64,000 nucleotides of DNA, taken from assembly GCF_900156725.1 (NCBI RefSeq), contig NZ_FTOI01000001.1, positions 124,001 to 188,000 of the forward strand, read 5' to 3'. Source of the stretch: Kaistella chaponensis (GTDB taxonomy: Bacteria; Bacteroidota; Bacteroidia; Flavobacteriales; Weeksellaceae). How positions within the stretch are numbered: the first letter of the stretch is position 1; the number at the start of each line of letters is the position of its first letter. Position numbers and translations under genes: made by a program. Positions 1 through 9,062 of this stretch are shown one piece after another. The notes beneath the pieces were generated by a model that ran no database searches, was not told the origin of the DNA, and saw nothing but the letters and a program-made list of their open reading frames with translations.

Positions 1-148
1 ATGGAGTAGCGGTCCCGATTTTCATCTCTGCGAAAAACTGTCGGGAATCACAGGAAATAATTTCGGTTTCGAAATGTTTGGCGATTTCGATGGCGAGTTT
101 GGTTTTACCAATTCCCGTGGTTCCGATGATGGAGATGAGTTTTTTCAC
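1..148 (-). CDS. miaA: tRNA dimethylallyltransferase, N-terminal part (cut by window edge)
   Basis: The first 49 codons of MiaA, which adds a dimethylallyl group to A37 of tRNAs that read codons starting with U. The reverse strand reads [20 protein letters not shown], whose GTTGIGKTK is the P-loop, followed by [10 protein letters not shown] and KIGTATP, matching the conserved MiaA DSRQ-type and GTAxP motifs. The start is a GTG at 146-148; the frame has no ATG between it and the upstream stop near 209. The rest of the gene lies left of the window. Identity is secure from the motifs; only the start codon is inferred. Confidence 0.88.
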   Translation of the reverse strand, partial: MKKLISIIGTTGIGKTKLAIEIAKHFETEIISCDSRQFFAEMKIGTATP

Positions 149-334
149 GGTGCAAATTTCCTCATTTTTTTTGATATGCGAGGAAATGAACGTGCAAAAT
201 TTAATTTTCAGTAATGATGGTTATTGAAAGGAACAAAATGCAACCAAACCGGGAAAAATATTGATTGAAAATGCTGAATTAGGTTTTGATATTGCAAGAT
301 TTACCTCATTGGGAAAGACAAACCGCCTGATTTT

Positions 335-446
335 CTAGCCGTGATGGAAGTGGTATCCTTTTTCTGTTATTGCGATTCCGAATCGTAATTAAAGTTTCTT
401 CTTTTCTTCGCAAGAACAGAAAAAGATAAAACGGACAGCGCGACCT
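335..446 (+). ncRNA. Flavo-1-like structured element
   Basis: A non-coding element with conserved-looking ends (ctagccgtgatggaagtgg and a late ggacagcgcgacc) enclosing a perfect 10-bp stem: tttttctgtt at 359-368 pairs with aacagaaaaa at 415-424. A small hairpin cgattccgaatcg (372-384) sits in the loop. Ends of this kind recur between genes of Flavobacteriia and resemble the Flavo-1 RNA motif of unknown function; that name is from memory and not searched. Strand is chosen from the remembered consensus. It fills much of the gap between miaA and the DUF1232 gene. Confidence 0.5.
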
Positions 447-480
447 TTTTTTCTAAGAAACCAAAATGAGGTTGCTCCTA

Positions 481-519
481 AAAAAAACCGCTCAATTTCT
501 TGAACGGTTTTTGGTTTTT
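481..519 (-). terminator. Rho-independent terminator after DUF1232 gene
   Basis: Hairpin aaaccg-c-tcaa / ttga-a-cggttt (stem arms about 485-494 and 501-510) with an A run on the left that becomes a U tract on the minus strand. It lies just after the DUF1232 stop codon. A T tract on the right means it could also end plus-strand transcription. Confidence 0.65.
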
Positions 520-524
520 TAAAT

Positions 525-863
525 TTATCTTACAATTTCAGCTTCCAGGATTTTTGGGTCAGATTTTAAGGATTCTTCCCAAGCGACAAATTTTTCGGCT
601 TCTGAAATCAACATTGGCATTGCCAATGCGAGAAGTGCCAAATCGTCTAGAACTCCGATCAATGGGATCCAATCTGGAATAATATCCAGCGGTGATATTA
701 GATAAACGATTACCAATGCAGGTAAAATAACGTTTTTGAATTCTGGTTTGTACCCATTTTTCGACATGATGGATTTTACCATGCGGATTATTACGGGAAT
801 TTTTCGGATAAATCCTTTGTGTTTGAATGCTTCTTTAGCAAGTGCGATTTTTGAAATTTTCAT
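525..863 (-). CDS. DUF1232 (YkvA-like) small membrane protein
   Basis: A 112-residue protein of the DUF1232/YkvA family, function unknown. The family core is visible: a basic amphipathic N-terminus, then LPALVIVYLISPLDIIPDWI, where SPLDIIPDWIP is the family signature, followed by GVLDDLALLALAM, giving two short membrane segments. The open frame runs 44 codons further upstream into the thioredoxin gene, but the ATG at 861-863 gives the usual family length and avoids the overlap. It lies just downstream of the TlpA-like gene on the same strand. Confidence 0.8.
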   Translation of the reverse strand: MKISKIALAKEAFKHKGFIRKIPVIIRMVKSIMSKNGYKPEFKNVILPALVIVYLISPLDIIPDWIPLIGVLDDLALLALAMPMLISEAEKFVAWEESLKSDPKILEAEIVR

Positions 864-933
864 TTTTGAGTTTGTGTATTTTAAGTCAGGTAATTCGCAA
901 ATTCTGTACCAAGATTTCTTAAATGTAGTTAAA

Positions 934-1485
934 TTATTTGGTGAAATTATCGATGAAGTCGTGAACAGATTTGCTATTCCAATCTTTAGAGGCATCTTCT
1001 TTCAATAGAATCCGACCTGTTTTATCGAGGAGAAAAGAGGTTGGGAAAACTTTTGGAAGAACATTATTTGAGATGGGACTTTGCGCAATGTAAACGGGAA
1101 CGGTGTATTGATGCTCTTTCAAAAACGCGCGTACTTTGCTTTCTTCATCCTGCATTGCGATGAGTACAAAATCTACTTTACCTTTTTTAGCGTCGTATAA
1201 TTTCTGCACAGTCGGCCACTCTTCGCGACACGGAGGACACCAAGTTCCCCAAAAATTGAGGAAAATCAGTTTATTTCCTTTGAGGCTTTTCAGATTGGTA
1301 TCGGGAACATTGATTCCTTGTAACTGAATATCCATATCTGAATCTTGAAGGGTAACTGCGTTTTCAACCGCTGCAATTGGAAAGAAAAGGTCTTTTAATT
1401 TCAGTTTAACTTCGGGAAAAATAAAAAGTACCGCAATAAATGCGATGACAATCATGTTGAGAAGGTTTTTTTTCAGAAAATTCAT
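934..1485 (-). CDS. TlpA/ResA-like thioredoxin-fold reductase
   Basis: A 183-residue protein with one N-terminal membrane anchor (residues about 7-24) and a periplasmic thioredoxin-like domain. The active site is WGTWCPPCREEWP, the CPPC motif typical of TlpA/ResA proteins that reduce disulfides in cytochrome c maturation or redox defence. The cis-proline region reads VFPTSFLLDKTG. Its ATG directly follows the stop codon of the other thioredoxin-like gene (gap 0), so the two are almost certainly co-transcribed. The specific substrate cannot be told from sequence. Confidence 0.88.
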   Translation of the reverse strand: MNFLKKNLLNMIVIAFIAVLFIFPEVKLKLKDLFFPIAAVENAVTLQDSDMDIQLQGINVPDTNLKSLKGNKLIFLNFWGTWCPPCREEWPTVQKLYDAKKGKVDFVLIAMQDEESKVRAFLKEHQYTVPVYIAQSPISNNVLPKVFPTSFLLDKTGRILLKEDASKDWNSKSVHDFIDNFTK

Positions 1486-2097
1486 TTAGATTAAATTTAT
1501 AATTTCTTCGATGGCATCTTTGCCGCGATTTTTTGCGTAATAAACTTGTAAATCATTGTAAAATTCTTCTCTCGGATAAGTATCTTCGTTTTCTTTGAAT
1601 TTTTTCAGCAAGCCATTTCCGTATTCCGGTCTTGGTCCCCAATTATTTTTAACGTTTAATTCTTCGTCTAAAATAAGGACTTTTGGGATCGATCGGGTTC
1701 CGTTGGTCAAAAATTGGTCGATTAATGTGGGGTCAGAATCTCGCAGGAATATTCTTACCTCATTTCCGGCTGCTTCGAAGAATTTAGAAACAGCGGGAAC
1801 AGTCGCACTTGCATCGCCACACCATGGTTCGCTAATGATTAGAATTTTACCGGTAAAGTTTTTTTCTTTTAATTTTGAAAGTTGATCAGCATCAACTTTA
1901 TATTTTTTTAAAGTTCGTTCCATTCGGTGCAGTCCGAGTTCATAATATTCCTGAAACTCATCATTGGGATTGGGATTATTGTGAAAACGTTCTTCTGCAA
2001 TTTTCATGTATTCTTCGAAAGTAATTGCGTTTTGCCAGTAATTATTACTCACTTCTTTTTTATTTAGATTTTGGGGTTCGTGAATCGTTGATTTCAT
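1486..2097 (-). CDS. Thioredoxin-like protein with WCGDA site
   Basis: A 203-residue cytoplasmic thioredoxin-fold protein (thioredoxin_9 type). Where thioredoxin has WCGPC, this has EPWCGDA, so the resolving cysteine is missing and only one active-site Cys remains. The fold is otherwise apparent: IIxEPWCGD, then VRIFLRDSDP and a cis-proline in TRSIPKVLILD. No signal peptide. It probably acts as a one-Cys reductase, a binding protein or a mixed-disulfide partner rather than a classical disulfide reductase. It is first in an operon with the TlpA-like gene. Confidence 0.82.
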   Translation of the reverse strand: MKSTIHEPQNLNKKEVSNNYWQNAITFEEYMKIAEERFHNNPNPNDEFQEYYELGLHRMERTLKKYKVDADQLSKLKEKNFTGKILIISEPWCGDASATVPAVSKFFEAAGNEVRIFLRDSDPTLIDQFLTNGTRSIPKVLILDEELNVKNNWGPRPEYGNGLLKKFKENEDTYPREEFYNDLQVYYAKNRGKDAIEEIINLI

Positions 2098-2158
2098 TCT
2101 TTAAATTTTATTCAAATTTCGGGAAAAAGCTTTATACAGAAAGTAACATTGATCACAA

Positions 2159-3220
2159 TTAGAATTTTCTTAGCTGATTAATCAAAAAAAGATCAGCGAG
2201 AACGAAAGCTGCCAAATTTTCTACAATAGGAACAGCTCGTGGTAAAACACAAGGATCGTGTCGTCCTCTTCCTTCAACAATAATGGGATTTTCCTCGGTG
2301 TCAAAACTTTGCTGAGGTTGCAGAATCGTAGCGATTGGTTTAAAAGCGACGCGAAAATAGATATCCATTCCGTTGGATATTCCTCCTTGAATTCCACCAG
2401 AAAGATTGGTTTTTGTTGTAAAATTTTTATTAAACAAATCGTTGTGGTCTTTCCCTGTCATTTTTGCGCCACAAAATCCGCTTCCATATTCAAAACCTTT
2501 GCAGGCGTTGATGTTGAGCATGGCTTTTCCCAATTCGGCTTGTAATTTTCCGAAAACCGGTTCGCCGATTCCGATGGGAAGATTTTTGATGACGCAAGTA
2601 ATTGTTCCACCGATGGTATTTCCTTCTTTTTTGATTTCTTTAATTTTTGAAATCATTTTTTCGGCTGTTTCAGCATCCGGACAACGAATTTCGTTGGAAT
2701 CGATTTTGGTAAAGTCTAGATCCTGATACGGTTTTTCGCAGAAAATTTCTCCCACGGAAGAAACATAAGCATTGATTTCTACATTTTTGGGCAGCAATTG
2801 TTTGGCTAAACTTCCGGCAACGACCCAATTGACGGTTTCGCGGGCAGAAGATTTTCCACCACCGCGGTAGTCGCGGATTCCGAATTTTTGGTCGTAGGTG
2901 AAATCGGCATGACTTGGTCGATAGGATTTTGCGATATGGTCGTAATCTTTTGACTTCTGATTTTCATTTTCGATGAGGAAACCGATTGGTGTTCCGGTCG
3001 ATTTTCCTTCAAAAATTCCGGAAAGAAATTTTACGGTATCGCTTTCTTTTCTTTGCGTAACTATGGCGGATTGTCCCGGTTTTCTGCGATCAAGTTGGTG
3101 TTGAACTTTATCTGAATCGATTTCTAATCCTGCTGGAAAATTGGTGATGATTCCGCCATAAGCGATTCCGTGGCTTTCGCCAAAAGTTGAGAGAGAGAGA
3201 AAGTTTCCTAGGTTAAACAT
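2159..3220 (-). CDS. aroC: Chorismate synthase
   Basis: A 353-residue enzyme that converts 5-enolpyruvylshikimate-3-phosphate to chorismate, the last common step to aromatic amino acids, folate and quinones, with reduced FMN as cofactor. Family motifs are present: [15 protein letters not shown] near the start, [18 protein letters not shown], the [11 protein letters not shown] segment and the C-terminal [16 protein letters not shown]. Length is normal. It stands alone on the minus strand with a TAnnTTTG promoter box just upstream. Confidence 0.97.
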   Translation of the reverse strand: MFNLGNFLSLSTFGESHGIAYGGIITNFPAGLEIDSDKVQHQLDRRKPGQSAIVTQRKESDTVKFLSGIFEGKSTGTPIGFLIENENQKSKDYDHIAKSYRPSHADFTYDQKFGIRDYRGGGKSSARETVNWVVAGSLAKQLLPKNVEINAYVSSVGEIFCEKPYQDLDFTKIDSNEIRCPDAETAEKMISKIKEIKKEGNTIGGTITCVIKNLPIGIGEPVFGKLQAELGKAMLNINACKGFEYGSGFCGAKMTGKDHNDLFNKNFTTKTNLSGGIQGGISNGMDIYFRVAFKPIATILQPQQSFDTEENPIIVEGRGRHDPCVLPRAVPIVENLAAFVLADLFLINQLRKF

Positions 3221-3224
3221 GTGA

Positions 3225-3232
3225 CAAAGTTA
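3225..3232 (-). promoter_or_regulatory. Bacteroidota -7 box for aroC
   Basis: The reverse strand reads TAACTTTG, matching the Bacteroidota -7 consensus TAnnTTTG, a few bases upstream of the aroC ATG. No clear TTTG -33 element is seen, and the leader would be very short. Confidence 0.4.
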
Positions 3233-3267
3233 ATGAGATAATTTGGTAATTGTGGTGAGGTGTTGAT

Positions 3268-4908
3268 TTATTGTATCGATCCATTTTTTCGATTAAAACC
3301 CTTTACAATTGACTGGAGTTTTTGCTTTTCTTCATGATTTATTTTCCGCCATATCAAACCTTCTTTTAAAGTTTTTCCTTTGAGTTGTGGAAATATCCCG
3401 GAGTTGAGATCTTCTTGAATAAATTGAGGCGAAATGGCGGGAAGTGGCGTATCAAAACTAAAAGGATAATTTTCAACAACATTAAATTTTAAGTTCCCTA
3501 TTTGATGGGTTTTGTAGTGATTATATCCAAAATGAGCGGGTTTGTAAATTTGATTTTTGGTAAAACCAGTCATGAAATTACCGAGTTTGAAACTTGGCAA
3601 TCCTTCCTGTAAAATGGTGGGATAAGAAATTACCATGATAACTATTATGGAGAGTCCAGTGAATACTTGTTTCGCTCTTTTTTGAGGGAATGATTGATAA
3701 AAAATCACAAAGAAAATGACAAAAAAGATCTCTAAAAAAAAGCGGTATTGTGCAGAAAATGAAAGAATTAATATCGTTTTTATCAGAATAGAAATAAAGA
3801 GAAGCCAGATGATTTTTGATTTTACCTTTAATGAAAAAAAGAAAAAAACAACCAGACTTAGTATCAATAAGAGGTGAATGATTTTCTTGATTCCGCTAAG
3901 AAAAAACCAATTTTTAACATAATCAAATGTTGTAAATTGCTTTATTTGCGCGATGGTGAACTGCATGTCGTATGTTTTCATGATCGCCATCTCCGAGGAG
4001 TTTTTCAGCAAGTTGGGATTTGGTTTCCAGGAAAATCCAAGATCGATTAACTGCACCGGAAATACAGGAAAACCGAAAGTCCAGATGTTTTTAATAAAAA
4101 AGACAAGGAGTACTAAAACTCCGGGAATTATAAATTTTAAATTTGTTTTTAAGATCACCAAACTGTATAAAGCTCCGAAAAGTGGAAGCCAAATCATCGT
4201 CGGTTTCAAAGCAAATACAAAAACAGAAAATGCAAACAACAAGGAGGCGTTTTTGTTGTGGTTCAAATACTCATTAAGTACAATCAAAGCGATTGCAATT
4301 ACAGGTAAATCTGGACTTGGTGATTGCGAAAATAGAAAAAGAACGGGCAGGAAAAGGAGATGGATCCAGGATTTTTTTTCGAAAATATAGATCAGATAAA
4401 TAAGGAGAACTACTGCATTTATTCGTAAAAAAGGATCTGCAAAATTTGAAAATCCGGCTTCAAATAGATGCCAAACTGACATTTGTCCCAAAAGTAAATC
4501 TAAATTCGAAATTCCTTGAACCAAACCAAATTCCGTGATCCATTGAATGGTGGGAACATAATAACCGAAGTGGTCTAAAATAAAAGGATAGTAGGAAGCG
4601 AGTAGGACGATGACCAACGCAATTTCAAAAAAAAAGCGAGAAACTTTGGAAAAGAAATCCCAAAATAGAAGGTGTATTTTTAAATAAAAAAAGGAGGCAA
4701 TTCCAATCGCAAGTGTTCCGGTTTCAATGAAAATATTCAGCGGAAAAAAAAAGGCAATGGTCGTAAAAAGCATCGAAATAAAAAAAACTCCCGATAAAAG
4801 CAGAGCCGATAGTCCCAAGAATACATTTCCAAAGAGTTTTTGAAAGATTGCACCTAACCCCGCAATGGTTGGTAACAACAAAATCAGCATGAAGACAATA
4901 TAGACCAT
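3268..4908 (-). CDS. Polytopic membrane protein, LIC_10190-like
   Basis: A very hydrophobic protein of about 546 residues with at least ten predicted membrane helices over the first 420 residues and a soluble C-terminal tail. The layout (many helices, an early loop with the sequence YYVPTIQWITEFGLVQGISN) resembles the LIC_10190/GT-C-like family of bacterial membrane proteins suspected to be lipid-linked sugar transferases, but I see no decisive motif. An in-frame ATG lies nine codons upstream (4935); the inner one gives a normal helix start. It follows aroC's gap on the same strand. Function remains a guess. Confidence 0.6.
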   Translation of the reverse strand: MVYIVFMLILLLPTIAGLGAIFQKLFGNVFLGLSALLLSGVFFISMLFTTIAFFFPLNIFIETGTLAIGIASFFYLKIHLLFWDFFSKVSRFFFEIALVIVLLASYYPFILDHFGYYVPTIQWITEFGLVQGISNLDLLLGQMSVWHLFEAGFSNFADPFLRINAVVLLIYLIYIFEKKSWIHLLFLPVLFLFSQSPSPDLPVIAIALIVLNEYLNHNKNASLLFAFSVFVFALKPTMIWLPLFGALYSLVILKTNLKFIIPGVLVLLVFFIKNIWTFGFPVFPVQLIDLGFSWKPNPNLLKNSSEMAIMKTYDMQFTIAQIKQFTTFDYVKNWFFLSGIKKIIHLLLILSLVVFFFFSLKVKSKIIWLLFISILIKTILILSFSAQYRFFLEIFFVIFFVIFYQSFPQKRAKQVFTGLSIIVIMVISYPTILQEGLPSFKLGNFMTGFTKNQIYKPAHFGYNHYKTHQIGNLKFNVVENYPFSFDTPLPAISPQFIQEDLNSGIFPQLKGKTLKEGLIWRKINHEEKQKLQSIVKGFNRKNGSIQ

Positions 4909-4961
4909 AAAAAAAGATTGCTTAAAAATAAACAATCTTTTTATTATATCATTCTCGAATA

Positions 4962-5552
4962 TTAATTTTTAGGTATTACGCGACCATCCTTTCTGTCACC
5001 TGCTCTACCAATGGTATAGCCAGTTGCTCCACCTACAACACCACCAATTACTGCGCCTAAACCACGATTGTTTTTACTGATAATCGCACCTGCAGCAGCA
5101 CCACCAACGGTTCCGATTATGGTTCCTTTTGCCGCTTTACTCATGCCTTTTTTCTGGGTTGTTCCTTGAGATGTTCCCTCAGAACTGCCATTATTAGAGC
5201 CAGAGTTTGAATTATTTCGAGGCGTATTATTTACATAAACAGTTTTCGTTTCTCTGATCACCTTAGGTTGTGCTGCAATTTTTGCTTTCTTTTCAGAAAC
5301 CAATGCAACACTATCGGCTTTTTTCTGAGTTTCATAAGCCAGCTTTTCTTTTTCAATCGCTAATTTTTGTTTTTCAATCTCCAATTGTCTGGTTTGAAAT
5401 TCTATTTTTTGTTCGTCTAATGATTTTTCTGCAATTGAATTGTCTTTTGTACAGGCAGTTAGCGAAATTAAAGAGATCGCGCCGGATAAGAAAATTGTTT
5501 TTACGAGGGATTTCCTATTTTGAATCGATAAGATTTGATCTGGATTTTTCAT
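4962..5552 (-). CDS. Glycine-zipper lipoprotein
   Basis: A 196-residue protein with a lipoprotein signal ending in the lipobox LTAC (Cys about residue 34), an alpha-helical coiled-coil stretch rich in E, K and Q (about 45-95), a Ser/Asn/Gly-rich linker and a C-terminal glycine zipper: GTIIGTVGGAAAGAIIS and GAVIGGVVGGATGYTIG. Glycine zippers of this YMGG/SlyB kind insert in or lie on membranes. It should be attached to the outer or inner membrane with the coil in the periplasm. The exact role is unknown. Confidence 0.78.
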   Translation of the reverse strand: MKNPDQILSIQNRKSLVKTIFLSGAISLISLTACTKDNSIAEKSLDEQKIEFQTRQLEIEKQKLAIEKEKLAYETQKKADSVALVSEKKAKIAAQPKVIRETKTVYVNNTPRNNSNSGSNNGSSEGTSQGTTQKKGMSKAAKGTIIGTVGGAAAGAIISKNNRGLGAVIGGVVGGATGYTIGRAGDRKDGRVIPKN

Positions 5553-5650
5553 AACTACAATATTTAGTAAGGTTTATACATTTAAATTGGAAGTAGCCAA
5601 AAACAGAACCAATCTAGCGTTAACGAAATGTTAAAAAAATAATACTTCTT

Positions 5651-5685
5651 AAAAAAAGAAGCAAGTCTCCGAGTTGGAGACTTGC
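5651..5685 (-). terminator. Terminator after tRNA-Cys
   Basis: Perfect 10-bp stem gcaagtctcc (5661-5670) / ggagacttgc (5676-5685) with a 5-base loop; on the minus strand it is followed by a T-rich tract (complement of 5651-5660). It lies 8 bp past the 3' end of the tRNA. Confidence 0.8.
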
Positions 5686-5692
5686 TTTCCTG

Positions 5693-5763
5693 AGGTTCCT
5701 AGCGGATTCGAACCGCTGTAGATGGTGTTGCAGACCACTGCCTAACCACTCGGCCAAAGAACC
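5693..5763 (-). tRNA. tRNA-Cys (anticodon GCA)
   Basis: The minus strand folds as a 71-nt tRNA. The acceptor stem GGTTCTT / AGGAACC is complete with one T-G pair, the anticodon loop is CTGCAAC with anticodon GCA, the T arm contains GGTTCGAATCC, and the D arm carries GAGTGGTTAGG. The discriminator base is U, as expected for tRNA-Cys. CCA is not encoded. The terminator follows at once, so this is a single-tRNA transcript. Confidence 0.96.
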
Positions 5764-5811
5764 ATTTTGGTTTGCAAATATAGGAATTTTAATTTTCGGA
5801 GAAAAATTTAT

Positions 5812-6321
5812 TTAAAGATTTTCTTTCACTCCAATCATTTCCATGTCAATTTCCAAGTTTTTTGCCTTTTCGAAATTCTTTATTCTTACAACAGCAGTGT
5901 CAGAGAAGTGATCATGCCATCCTTTATTTCCCACAAAAGAGAGTTGATCAAACGGAACTGCTCTTATGAAATTTCTTTTTAGTAAGTCGGTGATAATGAG
6001 TTCGCTACCATCCGTTTTTATTACCTTGGTTCCCGTAATCAATTTCCCTAAACTTCTTCCTTTTGTCGCCGCTTCCATTACGAACATGAGTAAACCATAC
6101 AATAGTAGAATCAAAATTCTTTCGAACAAGGGATTATTAATATTTGCTTGATCATACGATTCTTCTATAGTTGTTCCCAAAACAAAATATTGGTAAAGTA
6201 AAAACCCGAGAAAGAAAAACCACATCATAAATGCACAAACTACAAGATCAATGATGTAATTGATCAATCGGTAGATTTTTTCTGCTTTATTGCGTTCTAC
6301 AATTTGTAAAGTTCTTGCCAT
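5812..6321 (-). CDS. RDD-family membrane protein
   Basis: A 169-residue protein of the RDD family. Two or three membrane helices are visible (about residues 25-48 and 70-90), with the family's basic/acidic features: RLINYIIDLVVCAF at the start and TKGRSLGKLITGTKVI, the conserved GRSLGK turn. RDD proteins are small membrane proteins, some linked to ion exchange; no function can be set here. It lies 31 bp downstream of the DUF4403 gene on the same strand and may share its transcript. Confidence 0.82.
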   Translation of the reverse strand: MARTLQIVERNKAEKIYRLINYIIDLVVCAFMMWFFFLGFLLYQYFVLGTTIEESYDQANINNPLFERILILLLYGLLMFVMEAATKGRSLGKLITGTKVIKTDGSELIITDLLKRNFIRAVPFDQLSFVGNKGWHDHFSDTAVVRIKNFEKAKNLEIDMEMIGVKENL

Positions 6322-6352
6322 ATTTTTTTTGAATCAAGTACTTTATTTGAGA

Positions 6353-7732
6353 TTAAATTCCCTGAACAAGAAGCTTTAATTGTGCTTCAGTATCAATAAC
6401 AGCAGTGATTCCCGATGGATTAAGCAAGATTTTTGAAGGCGTGAGTTTAAAAACTTTACCTAGCATTTTCAGTCCTTTGTAATATTCTTTATTAAAGGTT
6501 TCTTCGATGCTTTTTTTAGATGAATCTTCCAGTTCAGCTGTTGGAATTCCATATTCCTCTTCGATCATTTTTACAATTTTTCCCTGAAACAGAAGGGTAG
6601 CTGCTTTATGCAAAAAATTCTTTGTTTTTAGTTTGAAATGCGTGTCGCGCAAAACAATTTTTCTTTTTACGCCATCATATAAAGGTATTCCAGAAATATA
6701 GGAAACCCCTTCGATCGCTCCTTCCGTACTTGCCGCAATCATGATTTTTTCGTTTTCGCTATACACTTTGATGCCCGTAATTTTAATCTTCGACTTTCCT
6801 TCTCGAAAATCAAATTCTTTGCCTAAAAAAGTTTTCTCTGCAATCGCTGTAGCTTCTGTAAAAGGAATATTGGCCGTCGTTTGCAAAAGAAATTTGGGTG
6901 GTAAATTCTGAACCGAATTGAAATTGGCAATTGTTTTTATTAAAGGAGATGCAGATGGTTTTTGTCCGGAGAATGTTTCGGAAAAAGTATCAATTCCAAT
7001 CTGCGCTTCAATTTGATTTCCGTAAAATACCAATGGAGTAATGTTGATGCTTATCGGTGTTATTTTTAACCAAGTATTGTAATCCTCAGAAATATTGAAA
7101 GGTTGTGAAAACTGATTCCACGCCATCACTGCATATTTTTGAAAATTGAGCTGAGTAAGCATCATTTCATCCATGGTTTTGCAAAAATCTTTTTGTTGTT
7201 GCTGCAAACTCGATTCTACGAGAGAACTTATGGGAACTTTAATCTTACCAAAATCTAAAACAGGTTTAGTAATCCATTTAAAACCCATCGGCGAAGTTTT
7301 TGTCACCATCGTCCAATTATTATTGAAACTGACTTGCATATTAAAATACATCACCGTTTCAAAAGTGGTATTTTGATACGTATAAAGTCCAAAGCTTCCG
7401 ATTCCTTTTTCTGCCCATATTTTTAAAGGAACTTCTATCAGTAAATTCTGTTTCGTTCCTCCGACAAGTCTGATTGGTCGTGTTTTCCAGACTTTTACCT
7501 TGAACTGATCATTATTGTTATCGGTGTAGGAATTGTCTTCAAAAATTAAATTTCCGACCGAAGCATTGATGATATTTCCAATTTCTACCAAAGGAATTTT
7601 CACCGGCATCGAAATAGAAGACTTTATTTTTGGGAAATTATAAGCCGCTTCTGAAGTCATCGTCGGAGTTTGCTGAGAAAAAAACTTCGATAAGAGAAGT
7701 AAAAAAAGCAGTGTTAAAAAATTTCGCATCAT
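6353..7732 (-). CDS. DUF4403 secreted protein
   Basis: A 459-residue protein with a signal peptide (MMRNFLTLLFLLLLSKFFSQ, cleavage after the SQ). The body matches the DUF4403 pattern: an early SSISMPVKIPLVEIGNIIN segment, a central KPVLDFGKIKVPISSLVESS helix region and a late VIDTEAQLKL C-terminus, suggesting a tubular lipid-binding (BPI/TULIP-like) protein as has been proposed for this family. Likely periplasmic or outer-membrane associated. A second ATG lies one codon in. The function is unknown. Confidence 0.78.
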   Translation of the reverse strand: MMRNFLTLLFLLLLSKFFSQQTPTMTSEAAYNFPKIKSSISMPVKIPLVEIGNIINASVGNLIFEDNSYTDNNNDQFKVKVWKTRPIRLVGGTKQNLLIEVPLKIWAEKGIGSFGLYTYQNTTFETVMYFNMQVSFNNNWTMVTKTSPMGFKWITKPVLDFGKIKVPISSLVESSLQQQQKDFCKTMDEMMLTQLNFQKYAVMAWNQFSQPFNISEDYNTWLKITPISINITPLVFYGNQIEAQIGIDTFSETFSGQKPSASPLIKTIANFNSVQNLPPKFLLQTTANIPFTEATAIAEKTFLGKEFDFREGKSKIKITGIKVYSENEKIMIAASTEGAIEGVSYISGIPLYDGVKRKIVLRDTHFKLKTKNFLHKAATLLFQGKIVKMIEEEYGIPTAELEDSSKKSIEETFNKEYYKGLKMLGKVFKLTPSKILLNPSGITAVIDTEAQLKLLVQGI

Positions 7733-7843
7733 AATAATTTTGATTCAAACGCAAATTTGCATAAAATTTGGATAATAGATATTAATTATTTGCATCATGT
7801 CTTTTTAGGGGGCTCTATAATTCTCTGATCCTGCCTAAAGGCT

Positions 7844-7851
7844 TAATTTTG
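7844..7851 (+). promoter_or_regulatory. -7 box for flavin oxidoreductase gene
   Basis: TAATTTTG fits TAnnTTTG, 34 bp upstream of the ATG at 7886. A convincing -33 element is not seen. Confidence 0.38.
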
Positions 7852-7885
7852 CATTATTAAATAACGATTTTTATTTCCAACACCC

Positions 7886-8899
7886 ATGAAAAATTTTGAA
7901 ATCTCGGTGCTCGATTTAGCACCCGTCAAAAAAAATAAAACCATTCACGATACTTTTATTGATAGTTTAAGTTTGGCAAGAAACGCCGAAAAGCTCAATT
8001 ATAAAAGATTTTGGCTCGCCGAACATCATAATATGGCAAGTATTGCAAGTTCCGCAACTTCTGTTTTAATAGGATATATTGCCAATGGAACAGATAAAAT
8101 CCGAGTGGGATCGGGTGGAATTATGCTTCCCAATCACAGTTCCCTCGTCATTGCAGAACAGTTTGGAACGCTGGAAAGTTTATTTCCCGGAAGAATTGAT
8201 CTCGGCGTTGGAAGAGCGCCCGGAACCGACGGAATCACCGCTAAAGCTTTGGGAAGAAATCCCATGAATATCAACCAACATTTCCCACACCAGATTCAGG
8301 AATTGCAGCAATATTTTTCTCCCGAAAATTCCAAAAGTGCAGTGAGAGCGATTCCGGGGGAAGGTTGCGATATTCCTATCTATATTCTGGGATCGAGTAC
8401 CGATTCTGCGTGGCTCGCTGCGAAAATGGGTTTACCTTATGCTTTCGCCGGTCATTTTGCGCCCGATATGATGGCAACAGCTTTCGAAATTTATCGAAGC
8501 AATTATGAACCGAGTGCACAATTTCCGGAACCTTATATCATTGCCTGTGTTAATGGTATTGCCGCCGAAACTGATGAGGAAGCTAAACAATTATCCAACA
8601 CGCTTTATCAGGCGTTTATCAACATTATTCGAGACGATCGAAAACCATTTTCGCCACCTGTTGATGATATAGATGCCGTTTGGAATCCGATGGAAAAAGC
8701 CCATGTTCTAAAAATGTTGCGCTACAGTTTTATTGGCGGTCCATCTACCATTAAAACTAAATTGCAGGAATTTCAGGACTATTTTAATGTAGATGAATTC
8801 ATGATCACCGCACATATTTTTGATCACGAAGCGAAATTGAAATCCTATGAAATTTTCAGAAATGTTGTGGATGAAATGAATCTCAGTGCAATAACTTAA
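7886..8899 (+). CDS. LLM-class flavin-dependent oxidoreductase (luciferase-like)
   Basis: A 337-residue TIM-barrel protein of the bacterial luciferase-like (LLM) family, using FMN or F420; Bacteroidota normally use FMN. Diagnostic segments: SVLDLAPV at strand 1, the FWLAEHHNM motif, RVGSGGIMLPNHSSLVIAEQ and GRIDLGVGRAPGTDG, the last being the flavin-binding loop of the MsnO8/YhbW subgroup. The substrate is unknown. The gene is transcribed alone, diverging from the DUF4403 gene. Confidence 0.9.
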   Translation: MKNFEISVLDLAPVKKNKTIHDTFIDSLSLARNAEKLNYKRFWLAEHHNMASIASSATSVLIGYIANGTDKIRVGSGGIMLPNHSSLVIAEQFGTLESLFPGRIDLGVGRAPGTDGITAKALGRNPMNINQHFPHQIQELQQYFSPENSKSAVRAIPGEGCDIPIYILGSSTDSAWLAAKMGLPYAFAGHFAPDMMATAFEIYRSNYEPSAQFPEPYIIACVNGIAAETDEEAKQLSNTLYQAFINIIRDDRKPFSPPVDDIDAVWNPMEKAHVLKMLRYSFIGGPSTIKTKLQEFQDYFNVDEFMITAHIFDHEAKLKSYEIFRNVVDEMNLSAIT

Positions 8900-9013
8900 A
8901 ACCTAGTTTAAAGCAATATTTCTTTTGTCAGTTTGGGAAATCAGCAATTTGGTCCTGAAATTCCACGACAGATCGCTTCACGTTACGCGCAAGGACAGAC
9001 GTTCAAATTAGAA

Positions 9014-9044
9014 TTGTCGGTTGCGCTAAATCTCAGTATCTTTG
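9014..9044 (+). promoter_or_regulatory. Promoter of ribBA-like gene
   Basis: A TTG at 9014-9016 lies 20 bases before TATCTTTG at 9037-9044, a good match to the Bacteroidota TTTG-N19-TAnnTTTG promoter. The -7 box overlaps an in-frame TTG at 9042, so that TTG cannot be the start and the ATG at 9063 is supported. Confidence 0.6.
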
Positions 9045-9062
9045 CAAAAATCTAAAAGTAAA

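Noticed and set aside
8900-9062. FMN riboswitch upstream of ribB
   Set aside because: I could not find the conserved RFN-element stems; a plain promoter explains the region.
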